Part shown: positions 44,515 through 53,378 of the stretch, piece by piece | How positions within the stretch are numbered: position 1 is the first letter of the stretch | How the letters are laid out: each line of letters starts with the position of its first letter | DNA from: Bog-532 sp963830385 | GTDB taxonomy: Bacteria; Actinomycetota; Actinomycetes; Streptosporangiales; Streptosporangiaceae | Assembly: GCA_963830385.1 (NCBI GenBank) | Contig: CAWHMD010000002.1 | Location: 1,178,001-1,242,000, forward strand | Reading direction: 5' to 3' | Length of the DNA: 64,000 nucleotides | The notes under the pieces: generated by a model | What the model was told of the DNA's origin: nothing | The model's input: only the letters and a program-made list of their open reading frames with translations | The model's database searches: none | Program-made: the position numbers and the translations under genes

Positions 44515-45818
44515 CAGTTCTCGATCGACCGGGTGAGGATCCCGGCGATGTCGTCCGCGTCGACCGGGCGCGGGCAGGTGGCCAGCAGCCGTTGCTGCTT
44601 CATCGTGCCCGGCACCAGGTCGGGGACGTCGGACTCGGTGTAACCGACCCCGCCGATGCCGTTCGGGATGCCGATGTCCCGCATCAGGTCGACCAGCGCC
44701 GACGGCAGCTGCTCGCGGCCGTCGTTCAGCTTTTCCATATCGGGCGCGAGCATCGCCGCCGCCTGCAGGTGCCGGTCGGGGGCGCTTTCGAAGCTGAACC
44801 GGAACGCCTCCGGCGCGGTCAGCGACACCGACATGCCGTGCGGCACCATCGGCTCCTGCTGCGGGTAGCCCGCGGGCCGGAAGTCCCGGACCATGCCGGC
44901 GATCGGGTAGGCGTTGGCGTGCGGGATGTGCACCCCGGCGTTGCCGAACCCCATGCCCGCGAACGTCGCCGCCATCATCATGTCACTGCGGGCGCTCAGG
45001 TTCGAGCCTTCGCGGACGGCGGTCCTGAACGACCGGGCCAGCAGCGCCAGCGACCGCTCGCTCCACAGGTCCGAGATCGGGTTGGACCCGCAGTAGGTGA
45101 CCCGCTGCTCGGGCGTTTTCCGGTCGTAGCTGGTGTACCAGCGGGCGGTGTAGGACTCCACCGCGTGGCAGACGATGTCCATGCCCGCCGAGGCGGTGAC
45201 CTCGGGCGGCAGCGACAGCGAGACCAGCGGGTCGATCACGGCCAGGGTCGGACGCAGCCGCCAGTGGCTGATGCCGCTCTTGACCTTCATCGACAAGATG
45301 TCGAGCACGCACATGGCGGTGCTCTCCGAGCCGGTGCCGGCCGTGGTGGGCACCGCGATCAGCGGCTTCAGCTGGTGCGAGGGGGCGCGGCCGGCGCCGA
45401 TCGGGGCGTTGATGTAATCCATCAGCTCACCGCCGTCGGTGGTGAGCAGGTTCACCGCCTTGGCGGTGTCGATCGACGAGCCGCCGCCGACCGCGACGAA
45501 GCCGTCCCAGGGGCCCTGCTGCCGGGCGTAGCCGGCCGCCTTGTCCATGCTGTCGTCGGTCGGCTCCACGTGCACGCCGTCGAAGATCTCGGAGCTGATC
45601 CCGTAGCGGGTCAGTGAGTCCGCGATCCGGGCCGGGATGCCCAGCTGGCTGATGCCCGGGTCGGTGAGGATCAGCACCCGCTTGGCCCCGTGCTGGGCCA
45701 TCTCGAACCCGATCTCGTCGACCGCGCCCGCGCCGAACTTCAGCGGCGGCGCGCCCCAGGTGAAAATGGTCTCGTCGGTGTGCGGGTCGGCCTGGGCCCC
45801 GCTCTGGGCGTCGGTCAT
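44511..45818 (-). CDS. Iron-containing alcohol dehydrogenase, hydroxyacid-oxoacid transhydrogenase type
   Basis: 435 residues from ATG 45818. Group III Fe-ADH: nucleotide loop GGGSSIDTAKAVNLL, VPTTAGTGSESTAMCVLD, and metal ligands Asp/His in AGMDIVCHAVESYTARW and His in GVHIPHANAYP and VPHGMSVSLTAPEAFRF. These segments follow the ADHFE1/HOT subgroup, which converts 4-hydroxybutyrate plus 2-oxoglutarate to succinic semialdehyde plus D-2-hydroxyglutarate with tightly bound NAD. The length (about 430) fits HOT better than simple butanol dehydrogenases (about 390). Its stop overlaps the zinc-ribbon start by 4 bp, and its start overlaps the MBL stop by 1 bp. Confidence 0.85.
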   Translation of the reverse strand: MTDAQSGAQADPHTDETIFTWGAPPLKFGAGAVDEIGFEMAQHGAKRVLILTDPGISQLGIPARIADSLTRYGISSEIFDGVHVEPTDDSMDKAAGYARQQGPWDGFVAVGGGSSIDTAKAVNLLTTDGGELMDYINAPIGAGRAPSHQLKPLIAVPTTAGTGSESTAMCVLDILSMKVKSGISHWRLRPTLAVIDPLVSLSLPPEVTASAGMDIVCHAVESYTARWYTSYDRKTPEQRVTYCGSNPISDLWSERSLALLARSFRTAVREGSNLSARSDMMMAATFAGMGFGNAGVHIPHANAYPIAGMVRDFRPAGYPQQEPMVPHGMSVSLTAPEAFRFSFESAPDRHLQAAAMLAPDMEKLNDGREQLPSALVDLMRDIGIPNGIGGVGYTESDVPDLVPGTMKQQRLLATCPRPVDADDIAGILTRSIENW

Positions 45819-46630
45819 CAGCGGTAGCTCCCGTCCGGCGCGGTCCGCAGCTGGTGGATCTGGTCGGGGTCGTGGCCGAAGACCAGGGTCGCGTCGGTCT
45901 CGGTGGCGATTCCCCGCAGCTTCTCCACCGAGGAGTAGAACTGCTCGAGGTTGTTGACGATGGCGGCCGGCACGGCGGGCGGCCCGTAGCTGGCCCCCAT
46001 GTAGACGGCGTCGGCGGTGAAGATCATCGTCCCCGATTCGGGCAGGTCGACCCGCATCGACATGCTCCCCGGCGTGTGGCCCGGGGTCTGGATGAAGCTC
46101 ACGCCGGGCAGGAACTCGGCGTCACCGGAGACCGTCTCGAAGTCCAGGGCGGCGTAGTCGTCCTTGATGTGCGCCCCGTTGAACGGCCCGTCGAACCCGA
46201 ACGCGAACTCCTTCTCCTTGTCGCTGCAGACCAGCCGGGCCCCGGAGTCCTTGAACAGCTTGGCGTTGCCCGCGTGGTCGAAGTGCAGGTGCGAGAAGAC
46301 CACATAGTCCAGGTCGGCCGGGGCCACGCCCAGCTGCTTCAGCCGCGCGTCGAGGTACTCCTCCTCGGAGACCTTGTCGTAGGGGAAGAAGTCCTGCAGC
46401 CCGGTCGGGGCCCACCGCTGCTCCCAGTCCCGCGGGCAGCTGGTGTCCCACAGCAGCCGGCCATCCGGGGTGTCCACCAGCACGCAGTGGGTGGGCACGT
46501 CGGACCATTCGGCCGGGGCGCTCTTGTTCTGCCGGGTGCGCATCGCCCGGCCCGGAGCCAGCAGCAGCCAGGTGATGTCGGCGGTCATTGCTCCGCACGG
46601 GATGATGGTGACGGTGGTGCCGTTGGCCAT
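45818..46630 (-). CDS. MBL-fold lactonase, AttM/BlcC/AHL-lactonase-like
   Basis: 270 residues from ATG 46630 with GGAGG 6 nt upstream. HxHxDH at 114-119 (HLHFDH), His in TPGHTPGS, Asp in FTADAVY, and the C-terminal VFGHDPDQ closely follow AHL lactonases and the Agrobacterium gamma-butyrolactone lactonase AttM/BlcC (which has GHDPDA). There is no signal peptide. In the blc operon the lactonase is paired with an Fe-ADH that uses the 4-hydroxybutyrate produced; the same pair is fused head to tail here with a 1-bp overlap. Ring opening of a gamma-lactone is the inferred reaction. Confidence 0.82.
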   Translation of the reverse strand: MANGTTVTIIPCGAMTADITWLLLAPGRAMRTRQNKSAPAEWSDVPTHCVLVDTPDGRLLWDTSCPRDWEQRWAPTGLQDFFPYDKVSEEEYLDARLKQLGVAPADLDYVVFSHLHFDHAGNAKLFKDSGARLVCSDKEKEFAFGFDGPFNGAHIKDDYAALDFETVSGDAEFLPGVSFIQTPGHTPGSMSMRVDLPESGTMIFTADAVYMGASYGPPAVPAAIVNNLEQFYSSVEKLRGIATETDATLVFGHDPDQIHQLRTAPDGSYR

Positions 46631-46677
46631 GCTGACCCTCCATTGGATCGGTTCCGGTCAGGACTCCTGCTGGTCGG

Positions 46678-48393
46678 TCATCGGTCATCGATTCTGGTGT
46701 TGACCGCGCTCTGGCGGCCCAGGTCCCGCAGTTCGCGGCGGAGGATCTTCCCGGTCGCGGTCTTGGGGAGCTCGGCCAGGATCTCGATCTGCCGGGGGTA
46801 CTTGTAGGCGGCCAGCCGCTCCTTGCAGTGCACGATCAGCTCGTCCGGCAGGCCCTCCAGCGTCCCCTCGAAACCGTGACCGTGGCCGGGCTTGACGCTG
46901 ACGTAGGCCTTGACCGTCTCGCCCCGATAGGTGTCCGGCACCCCGACCACGGCCGCCTCCCGGACCGCCGGGTGCTCGTAGAGGACGTCCTCCACCTCGC
47001 GCGGCCAGACCTTGTAGCCGGCCGCGTTGATCTGGTCCTTCTTCCGGTCCACGATGTAGAACCAGCCGTCGGGGTCCATGTAGCCGACGTCGCCGGTGTG
47101 CAGCGCGCCGCCGGGCAGCGCGCGGGCCGTCTCCTCGGGCTTGTTCCAGTACCCGGCGACGATCTGCGGGCCCTCGGTGACCAGCTCGCCGATCTCCCCG
47201 GCGGGCAGCTCGCGGCCGTCGTCGTCGATGATCCGGACGATCGTGTTGTAGACCGGCACCCCCACCGACAGGGCGCCCGAGGCCGGGTCGACCGGGGCGC
47301 GGGCGTACATAGGCGTCGCGTGCGACGGCGAGGTCGTCTCGGTCAGCCCGTAGATGTTGTGGATGTACTGCCCGTACATCTTCTCGAAGGCGATGACCGT
47401 GCTGGGCGGGATCGGCGCGCCGCCCGAGTAGATCTTGCTCATCGTGGCCAGCGCGGCCGGGTCGGCGCCGGCCACGTTCATCAGCGCGATGAACACGGTG
47501 ATCGAGCCGACGGTGAACGTGACCTGCTCGTCCCGGATCGTCTCGAGCGCCACCACCGGGTCGAACCGGTAGGTGAGCACCAGCGTGGCCCCGGTCAGCA
47601 GCGACAGCGCCACGTGCCCGATCGAGCCGGTGATGTGAAAGAGCGGCGCCACCCCGAGGATCACGTCGGCCCGGCTGATGCCGATCCAGTTCCGGTAGGT
47701 CTGGGCGTTGAACACGATGTTGCGGTGCGTGGTCATGGCCCCCTTCGGGGGGCCGGTGGTGCCGGAGGTGTAGGTCAGGAAGGCCACGTCGTCGGGACCG
47801 AGGCCGGGGTCGGGCGGCTGCTGGCCGCGGAACTCCCGTACCAGCGAGGCCAGGTCGTCGGTGCCCTCGGCCCGGTGCCAGGTCAGGCCGGCCAGGACCC
47901 GGCGGTCGTTGCGGGTCTGGTACTCCAGCGCCGAGGTGGTGACGACCTGCCGCACGCTGGTGCGCGGCATCACGTGAGCGGCGATGTTCTGGTACAGGTC
48001 CTCCAGCGCGACCAGCACGCTGGCCCCGGAATCGGAAAGGATCACCTCGAGCTCGCGCTGCCGGTTCATCGGGTTGATCGCGACCGCGATGCCGCCGGCC
48101 TTCCAGGTACCGACCAGCGCGATCAGGAACTGGGGGACGTTCTGGAGGTAGAGCGCGACCCGCTCACCCCGGCGGAAGCCCCCCGCCACCAGCGCCGCCG
48201 CGAACGCGCCGGCCGCGTCGTCCAGTTCGCGCCGGGTCAGCACACCGTCGAAGTACCGGATCATCGGAGCGTCAGGATCCAGCCGCACGCAGGCCCGGAA
48301 CATCGCCAGCGCGTTCTCGTGCTCGACGCCCAGGTCAGTCGGCTGTCCCGCGTCGTAGCGGGCCAGCCACGGACGTTCGTCGTAGATACTCAT
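46678..48393 (-). CDS. AMP-binding acyl-CoA synthetase
   Basis: 571 residues from ATG 48393, with GGAGGAG upstream. ANL superfamily: P-loop YTSGTTGPPKGAM, A5 region IYGLTETTSPSHATP, and the hinge GWFYIVDRKKDQINAAGYKVWPREVEDVLYEHP. The C-terminal catalytic Lys is in PKTATGKILRREL. The second binding region SKIYSGGAPIPP fits medium/long-chain acyl-CoA ligases. It is the first gene of the five-gene operon, 47 bp before the lactonase gene. It could activate the hydroxyacid or its oxidation product to a CoA thioester. Confidence 0.88.
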   Translation of the reverse strand: MSIYDERPWLARYDAGQPTDLGVEHENALAMFRACVRLDPDAPMIRYFDGVLTRRELDDAAGAFAAALVAGGFRRGERVALYLQNVPQFLIALVGTWKAGGIAVAINPMNRQRELEVILSDSGASVLVALEDLYQNIAAHVMPRTSVRQVVTTSALEYQTRNDRRVLAGLTWHRAEGTDDLASLVREFRGQQPPDPGLGPDDVAFLTYTSGTTGPPKGAMTTHRNIVFNAQTYRNWIGISRADVILGVAPLFHITGSIGHVALSLLTGATLVLTYRFDPVVALETIRDEQVTFTVGSITVFIALMNVAGADPAALATMSKIYSGGAPIPPSTVIAFEKMYGQYIHNIYGLTETTSPSHATPMYARAPVDPASGALSVGVPVYNTIVRIIDDDGRELPAGEIGELVTEGPQIVAGYWNKPEETARALPGGALHTGDVGYMDPDGWFYIVDRKKDQINAAGYKVWPREVEDVLYEHPAVREAAVVGVPDTYRGETVKAYVSVKPGHGHGFEGTLEGLPDELIVHCKERLAAYKYPRQIEILAELPKTATGKILRRELRDLGRQSAVNTRIDDR

Positions 48394-48549
48394 CCAGCTC
48401 CTCCAGGCCAGCCAAACACCCGTGATGATCGCAGGCAAGACCACGGGTGTCGGATTCGGGCGGAATGGGGATAACCGCTGGCGTCCGGGGGAAACAAGCC
48501 CCGGCTGCGCTCAATCTGACAGTTCACACACTCACCTGGGGCAGACGTC

Positions 48550-48852
48550 ATGAGCAGTGCCGAGCTGAACTCATCGCAGAACCGGAACTGGCCCGACGTG
48601 CAGGCTGGGCCGCTGATCGTCGGGGGCTCCCTGATCGGGATCGGGGCCGCGATCGCGGCCGTCGGGGTGGCCGTGGCCGGGGCGCACCTCATCGCGGCCA
48701 CCCGCCAGTGGGCCAGCGAGCTGGAGACCCCGCCCAGCGAGCTCGCCCGGCTGAAGTGGGAGCAGGCCAAGACGGCGGCCGCGTCCGGGGCCGCCACCTG
48801 GCGTGACCACCCGAACAACCGGGTCGGCCTGCGCAAGGCGAGCCAGAACTAG
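48550..48852 (+). CDS. Small single-span membrane protein
   Basis: 100 residues from ATG 48550. One strong hydrophobic segment lies at ~20-46 (GPLIVGGSLIGIGAAIAAVGVAVAGAHLI), followed by an amphipathic tail with ATRQWASELETPPSELARLKWEQAKTAAASGAATWRD. I recall similar small proteins in streptomycetes, annotated only as hypothetical. It is convergent with the LPG-synthase-like gene (7 bp) and divergent from the acyl-CoA ligase operon. Function unknown. Confidence 0.68.
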   Translation: MSSAELNSSQNRNWPDVQAGPLIVGGSLIGIGAAIAAVGVAVAGAHLIAATRQWASELETPPSELARLKWEQAKTAAASGAATWRDHPNNRVGLRKASQN

Positions 48853-48859
48853 CCACGGT

Positions 48860-51283
48860 CTACAGGACGCCGCGGCGCTCGAGGCCGAGGTAGCAGAGCC
48901 ACCCCGCCGGGATCGGCAGCCAGAACGTGGCCACCCGGAACACCAGCACGGCCGGGATGGCCTCGCTGGCCGGGATGCCCATGCCAGTCAAACCGGCGGC
49001 CAGGACGGCTTCCACGCCGCCCAGGCCGCCGGGGGTCGGGGCGGCCGACCCGACCGCGTTACCGGCCAGGTAGACCACGGCCGCGGGCAGCAGGGCCGGG
49101 TGGGCTCCGACCGCGTACAGCGAGGCGAAGAAGGCCAGCAGGTAGGCGGCGGTGAGCAGCAGGTTGGCGCCGGCGCTGACGGCCAGCCGCGCCGGGTTCG
49201 ACGCCGCGTCCAGCAGCCGGGGCCAGATGCCGCGCAGGTGCGGCCATACCAGGCTGGCCAGCCGGGCCCGGGTCTGCGGGATCGCGACCAGGATCGCGAT
49301 CGCGGCGGCGACCACGGCCAGCGCGATCAGGATGTCGGCGCCGGGCACGATGTGGAACCGGCTCAGCCCGGTCCCGGTGAGCAGGCCGAGCGCCACCAGC
49401 AGGATGACGGTGGTGACCACGTTGACCAGCTGGGACAGGGTCACCGCGGCGGCGATGGACCCCTCGTCCACGTCCTGCTTGTGCAGGTAACGGGCGTTGA
49501 CGGCCACGTGCCCCACGGTCGGCGGCAGAGCCAGGCCCACGAACGCCGACGACAGCTGGACCAGGAAGCCGCGGATCGGGGACAGCCGCTTGGGCACGAA
49601 CGCGGCCAGGTTGGCGGCCGCCGCGAAGTAGGTCACGGCCGAGGCCGCCACGGCCACCGCGACCCAGCCGTAGTTGGCGTGGGCCAGCGTGCTGATCAGG
49701 CTGACCCGGGACAGCTCGCCGATGAGCAGGTAGGCGGCTGCAGTCAGCAGCGCGGCGCTGATGATGGTGCGGGGCCGGAACCGCTCCAGCCGGGCAGCCG
49801 GAACGGCCACGTCCGGGCCGAGCAGTTCCCGGCGGACCTCGTTCAGGCAGCCGCGGGCGTCCCGCATGGCCGACCAGCCCCACGGCGCGAGCGCGATCGG
49901 CTGCATGACCGCGGCCAGGGCCTGCTCGTCCACCGGCCCGTAGCCGCTGCGGAGCCCGTGGATGGCGGTCGCGGGCCCGGCGTTGTGGCCCAGCGTGGCC
50001 AGCAGCTGGGCCACGTCCAGGCGGCGGACCAGCTCGCTGGTGCCCGGCACGGCGGAGTCCAGTGAGGCGAACCCGGCGTTGTCCGGGGTCACGATCAGAT
50101 TGTCCAGCTGCAGGTCGCGGTGGGCGACGCCGGTCTGGTGCAGCTCCTGCAGGGCCCCGAACAGCTCGCTGGCCTGGTCCGGGCTGACCGTTCCCTCCAC
50201 CGGCTGGCCGGCGGGCCGGGTCATGGCCAGCACCAGCGTCTCGCCCGAGGCCTCCTTCAGCAGCAGCACCGCCGGACTGGGCACGGTGGCCCGCTGGGCC
50301 AGCGTGCTGGCCAGCGCGAGCTGCTGCAGCTGGGCCCGGGAGCTGAGCGGCACGTGCCCGCCGATGACCGGCCGCAGCCGGATCAGCTGCCACACCTGCC
50401 GGGCGAAACCCGAGCCGCGGGTGTCCCGGTTGGCCAGGTGCACGTCGATCAGGGAGCCGTCGGCCAGCCGGGCCGTCAGCCGGCCCAGGTCGTGCTGGTC
50501 GCCGGGGGTCAGCTCGGTCACCGGCACGCCGTGCTCGGTGAGCCACCTGGTCAGCCGCGCGATGCTGGGCCGGACCGGGGACGCGCCGAGCGCGTAGCGC
50601 ACCAGCCAGCCGATCATCAGGCCGCCGAACAGCGTGATCACCACCGAGAACGGGGTGAGCGACGTGGTGGCCAGCCCGCTGATCAGCAGCGCCGCGGTCA
50701 GCCCGGTGCACCAGCGGGACCAGCGCGAGCGCCGGGTCAGATCGGTGACGACCAGGAACGCGATGAACGCGGCGTCGAATACGAAGATGGTCGGGTTGCG
50801 GTCGTGGATCACCGCGGCCGCGATCGGGCCGCCCTGGATGCGGCACAGGCTCCAGGCGCCGAGGGCCAGTCCCATCGCTACCAGCGCGGCCACGCCGGCG
50901 TTGCGCGCGTCCCTCCACTGGTCGCGGACCAGCACGCCCACGGCCAGCGCGGCCAGCAGGAAGGCGCCCAGGCCGGAGACCAGCAGGGCGGCCGAGGAGA
51001 GGAAGCGCGGGATGTGGGTCAGCCAGTGCGAGACGTCGTCGGCGACCTCCGTGCTGCCCAGTGGCAGCGTACGGATCGCGGCGAGGACGAGCAGGATGAT
51101 GACCAGCGACAGCAGGCCGTTGAGCAGGTCCATCGGCCGGCGGACGCGTTCGGATTCCGGCGCGGGCCGCGGCGGGCGGATCGCTGCCGGTTCGCTGGTG
51201 AGCTTCCCGGTCTCCTCGGCCTGTTCGGCCTGTTCGGCCCTCCCGGCCGGGATCACGGTGTCAGCCGATCGTTTCGTACGCAC
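48860..51283 (-). CDS. Membrane fusion: N-terminal TM region, kinase-like domain, LPG-synthase/UPF0104 TM domain
   Basis: 807 residues. A basic N-tail precedes an N-terminal membrane block (~50-235, six or more spans). A cytoplasmic kinase-like region (~240-470) has HRDLQLDNLIVTPDNAGFASLDSA, similar to the catalytic loop of Ser/Thr or aminoglycoside kinases but with Gln for the usual Lys/Arg and with SLDS at the DFG position. The C-terminal ~310 residues show the lysylphosphatidylglycerol-synthase TM (UPF0104/MprF flippase-like) motif set: QLSSAFVGLALPPTVGHVAVNARYL and GNAVGSAAPTPGGLGGVEAVLAAGL. A lipid-handling role linked to a kinase-like sensor is inferred. It lies 6 bp after the thioesterase gene. 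Confidence 0.82.
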   Translation of the reverse strand: MRTKRSADTVIPAGRAEQAEQAEETGKLTSEPAAIRPPRPAPESERVRRPMDLLNGLLSLVIILLVLAAIRTLPLGSTEVADDVSHWLTHIPRFLSSAALLVSGLGAFLLAALAVGVLVRDQWRDARNAGVAALVAMGLALGAWSLCRIQGGPIAAAVIHDRNPTIFVFDAAFIAFLVVTDLTRRSRWSRWCTGLTAALLISGLATTSLTPFSVVITLFGGLMIGWLVRYALGASPVRPSIARLTRWLTEHGVPVTELTPGDQHDLGRLTARLADGSLIDVHLANRDTRGSGFARQVWQLIRLRPVIGGHVPLSSRAQLQQLALASTLAQRATVPSPAVLLLKEASGETLVLAMTRPAGQPVEGTVSPDQASELFGALQELHQTGVAHRDLQLDNLIVTPDNAGFASLDSAVPGTSELVRRLDVAQLLATLGHNAGPATAIHGLRSGYGPVDEQALAAVMQPIALAPWGWSAMRDARGCLNEVRRELLGPDVAVPAARLERFRPRTIISAALLTAAAYLLIGELSRVSLISTLAHANYGWVAVAVAASAVTYFAAAANLAAFVPKRLSPIRGFLVQLSSAFVGLALPPTVGHVAVNARYLHKQDVDEGSIAAAVTLSQLVNVVTTVILLVALGLLTGTGLSRFHIVPGADILIALAVVAAAIAILVAIPQTRARLASLVWPHLRGIWPRLLDAASNPARLAVSAGANLLLTAAYLLAFFASLYAVGAHPALLPAAVVYLAGNAVGSAAPTPGGLGGVEAVLAAGLTGMGIPASEAIPAVLVFRVATFWLPIPAGWLCYLGLERRGVL

Positions 51284-51289
51284 ATTGAC

Positions 51290-52099
51290 CTACCCGGTGC
51301 GACCTGGCTGTACCCGGGGTGCCACCAGCAGCGGCTGGGTGACCGTGCCGCAGCGTCCGGCCGCATCCGAAAGGGTGCCCTCGGTCAGCCCGATCCCGTC
51401 CCGGCCGGCGTCGGACGCCGCGGTCAGCCGCACCCATTCGCCCAGCGGGTACCGGTGCAGGTGCATGGTGACCCCGGGCGGGATGAACAGCCAGTCGGTG
51501 AAGCTGAGCGGAGCGCTCAGCCCATTGGCCGAGTCGGCGACGATCACGAACCGCGCCAGCCCGGTCAGCGGCCGCCCGGTCAGCAGCGGGATGCGGACCC
51601 GGGTCCAGACGTCGGCCGCGCCGCTGCTGGACGCGTAGCCGCCGGACACGATCCGCCACTCGGTTGCTTTTCCGTACCCCCATTGCTCATCCCCGTCGAA
51701 GAACCGCTGCTGCTGCGGGCCGGGCAAATCAGCTGGTTCCGGATAAGTATCCCCTATCGCCCCGTTGGCCTCGGCGGCGAGGTGCCAGACCCGGGCCGTC
51801 GCCACCCGGCGATCACCAGCCCACAGGCTGGCCTCGCTGAGCTGCGTGCGGCGCCCCGGCCGGAGCAGCTCGGTCTGCACCCGCACCGGCGTCCGCGGCA
51901 CCGGGCCGAGGAAGTCCATGCTGATGCGGGCCACCCGCAACTCCGGCCGGCCGAACGCCTCGTCCAGGCGGTCGGCCAGCAGCGCGGTCGGCGGCCCACC
52001 GTGCTGCGCCCGGTCGTCCCAGGGGCTGGTCGTCGCCTCGGTGGGCTCGAACCGCTGGTCCCCCAGGGGCAGGTAGTACGCGGCCGGAAGCTCGGTCAT
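51290..52099 (-). CDS. Acyl-CoA thioesterase, TesB-like double hot-dog protein
   Basis: 269 residues from ATG 52099 (an earlier in-frame start at 52141 has no ribosome site). The first hot-dog has WDDRAQHGGPPTALLADRLDEAF and VARISMDFLGPVPRTPVRVQTELLRPGRRTQL. The second ends with SFTDWLFIPPGVTMHLHRYPLGEWVRLTA and GLTEGTLSDAAGRCGTVTQPLLV. The Asp/Gly and aromatic pattern fits acyl-CoA thioesterase II. It hydrolyses acyl-CoA to the free acid. It lies between the propeller region and the LPG-synthase-like gene on the same strand, so probably co-transcribed with the latter. Confidence 0.82.
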   Translation of the reverse strand: MTELPAAYYLPLGDQRFEPTEATTSPWDDRAQHGGPPTALLADRLDEAFGRPELRVARISMDFLGPVPRTPVRVQTELLRPGRRTQLSEASLWAGDRRVATARVWHLAAEANGAIGDTYPEPADLPGPQQQRFFDGDEQWGYGKATEWRIVSGGYASSSGAADVWTRVRIPLLTGRPLTGLARFVIVADSANGLSAPLSFTDWLFIPPGVTMHLHRYPLGEWVRLTAASDAGRDGIGLTEGTLSDAAGRCGTVTQPLLVAPRVQPGRTG

Positions 52100-52151
52100 A
52101 CCCAAAATCATGCCGGAACCCGGGCGGTCATGATCGAGCAAGGGGGTCTGG

Positions 52152-53378
52152 TCAGGGCAAATTGGCCAGATCGATGGCCGACAGCTGGCCGGATCCGTTG
52201 TTGGTCACCAGCGCGGTCTGGCCGCTCGGCTGGATGGTGAACTGGCGCGGGACCGCACCGGTGCCGACGTAGCCCAGCAGCGCCGGGACCCGGCGCAGCG
52301 CCTTGGCCGGGTCGACCACGGCCACGGTGGACGCCGCCCCGGTGTCCTGGCGGACGTTGGAGTCGGCGACCAGGATCCGGGCCCGGCTGCCGCTGCCCGC
52401 GAACGTTTCGCCGATCGGGGCCGCGCCCACGTCGACCTGGGCCATCAGCGCGTGGCCGGGGTTGCTGAGCAGGCGGGCGGCGGAGAACGCGAGCAGCGCG
52501 TCGCTTTCCCGGCTGGTGACCCAGACGGTGCCGTCACCGCCGGCGATGACCCGGACCGGGTCGCAGCCCGCGTCGGCCGAGGTCTTCACCGCCTTGCCGG
52601 GGCTGGTCTCGGCCAGCGCGGTGTCGATCACGGACACCGTGCCCTCGGACGCCTCGGCCGTCTTGACCTTGGTCATGCTGGTCGCGTAGATCCAGCGGTT
52701 GTCCGGCGACATGACCATCCCGACCGGCTGCTGGCCGAGGCCGACCTTGCCCACCACCGCGCCCGGCCCGAAGCCGTGGGTCAGCGCGGTCCGCAGGTCG
52801 AACACGGCCATGGCCGCGCTGTCCTGCAGCGTGACGAACACGAACCGGTCGTCCGGGGAGATCAGCACCTCGACCGCGCCGCCCCCGAACGTGCTGGTCA
52901 GCTTGCCGACGACGGCGTTGCTGCCCTGCTCGGCGGCGGCCACGTTGAGGACCACCGCTCCGCTGTCGAGGGCGGCGACCAGGTACTTGCCGTCGTGGGT
53001 GAACACCGCCCCGTTGTGCAGCCCGGGCACGCTGATCGTGTGGTCCACGACCGGCGCCAGCCCGCCGTGGCTGGCCAGCACCACGATCGCGTCCTTGCGG
53101 GTCACGAACGTGTACTTGCCGTCGCCGGTGATGGCCACGGCGAACGGCTCCTGGCCGACCGTCACCGATTGGGTCCGCACGTTCGACAGCGTTGGCGCCT
53201 TGGCCACCGTCGACCGGCAGGCCGGCGCCGTGAGCGGGGCCAGCGCCGCCCCCGGGGTCCCGGCCTGGCTGGTGGCGTTGTCCGCCGCCCCGGAGGCGGA
53301 CTCCCCGTTGTTGTTCCCGCCGTGCAGGGCGGCGTACGCGCCGATCCCCAATCCCACCACCACGGCGCACCCGACCAC
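52152..53378 (-). CDS. Extracytoplasmic YncE-like beta-propeller part of a frameshifted Ser/Thr kinase
   Basis: 408 residues from the first in-frame GTG. The frame stays open upstream to 53648 and there encodes a Gly/Pro/Arg linker plus RRSLWWPRGAIVVGCAVVVG, the cytoplasmic flank and start of a membrane span. After the span, the domain has repeated blades (VTVGQEPFAVAITGDGKYTFV; HDGKYLVAALDSGAVVLNV; SPDDRFVFVTLQDSAAMAVFDL; SPDNRWIYATSM), the YncE/lactonase-type seven-bladed pattern. Without a signal peptide and with a half span at the start, it is best read as the sensor domain of the kinase upstream, joined originally near 53520. Confidence 0.75.
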   Translation of the reverse strand: MVGCAVVVGLGIGAYAALHGGNNNGESASGAADNATSQAGTPGAALAPLTAPACRSTVAKAPTLSNVRTQSVTVGQEPFAVAITGDGKYTFVTRKDAIVVLASHGGLAPVVDHTISVPGLHNGAVFTHDGKYLVAALDSGAVVLNVAAAEQGSNAVVGKLTSTFGGGAVEVLISPDDRFVFVTLQDSAAMAVFDLRTALTHGFGPGAVVGKVGLGQQPVGMVMSPDNRWIYATSMTKVKTAEASEGTVSVIDTALAETSPGKAVKTSADAGCDPVRVIAGGDGTVWVTSRESDALLAFSAARLLSNPGHALMAQVDVGAAPIGETFAGSGSRARILVADSNVRQDTGAASTVAVVDPAKALRRVPALLGYVGTGAVPRQFTIQPSGQTALVTNNGSGQLSAIDLANLP

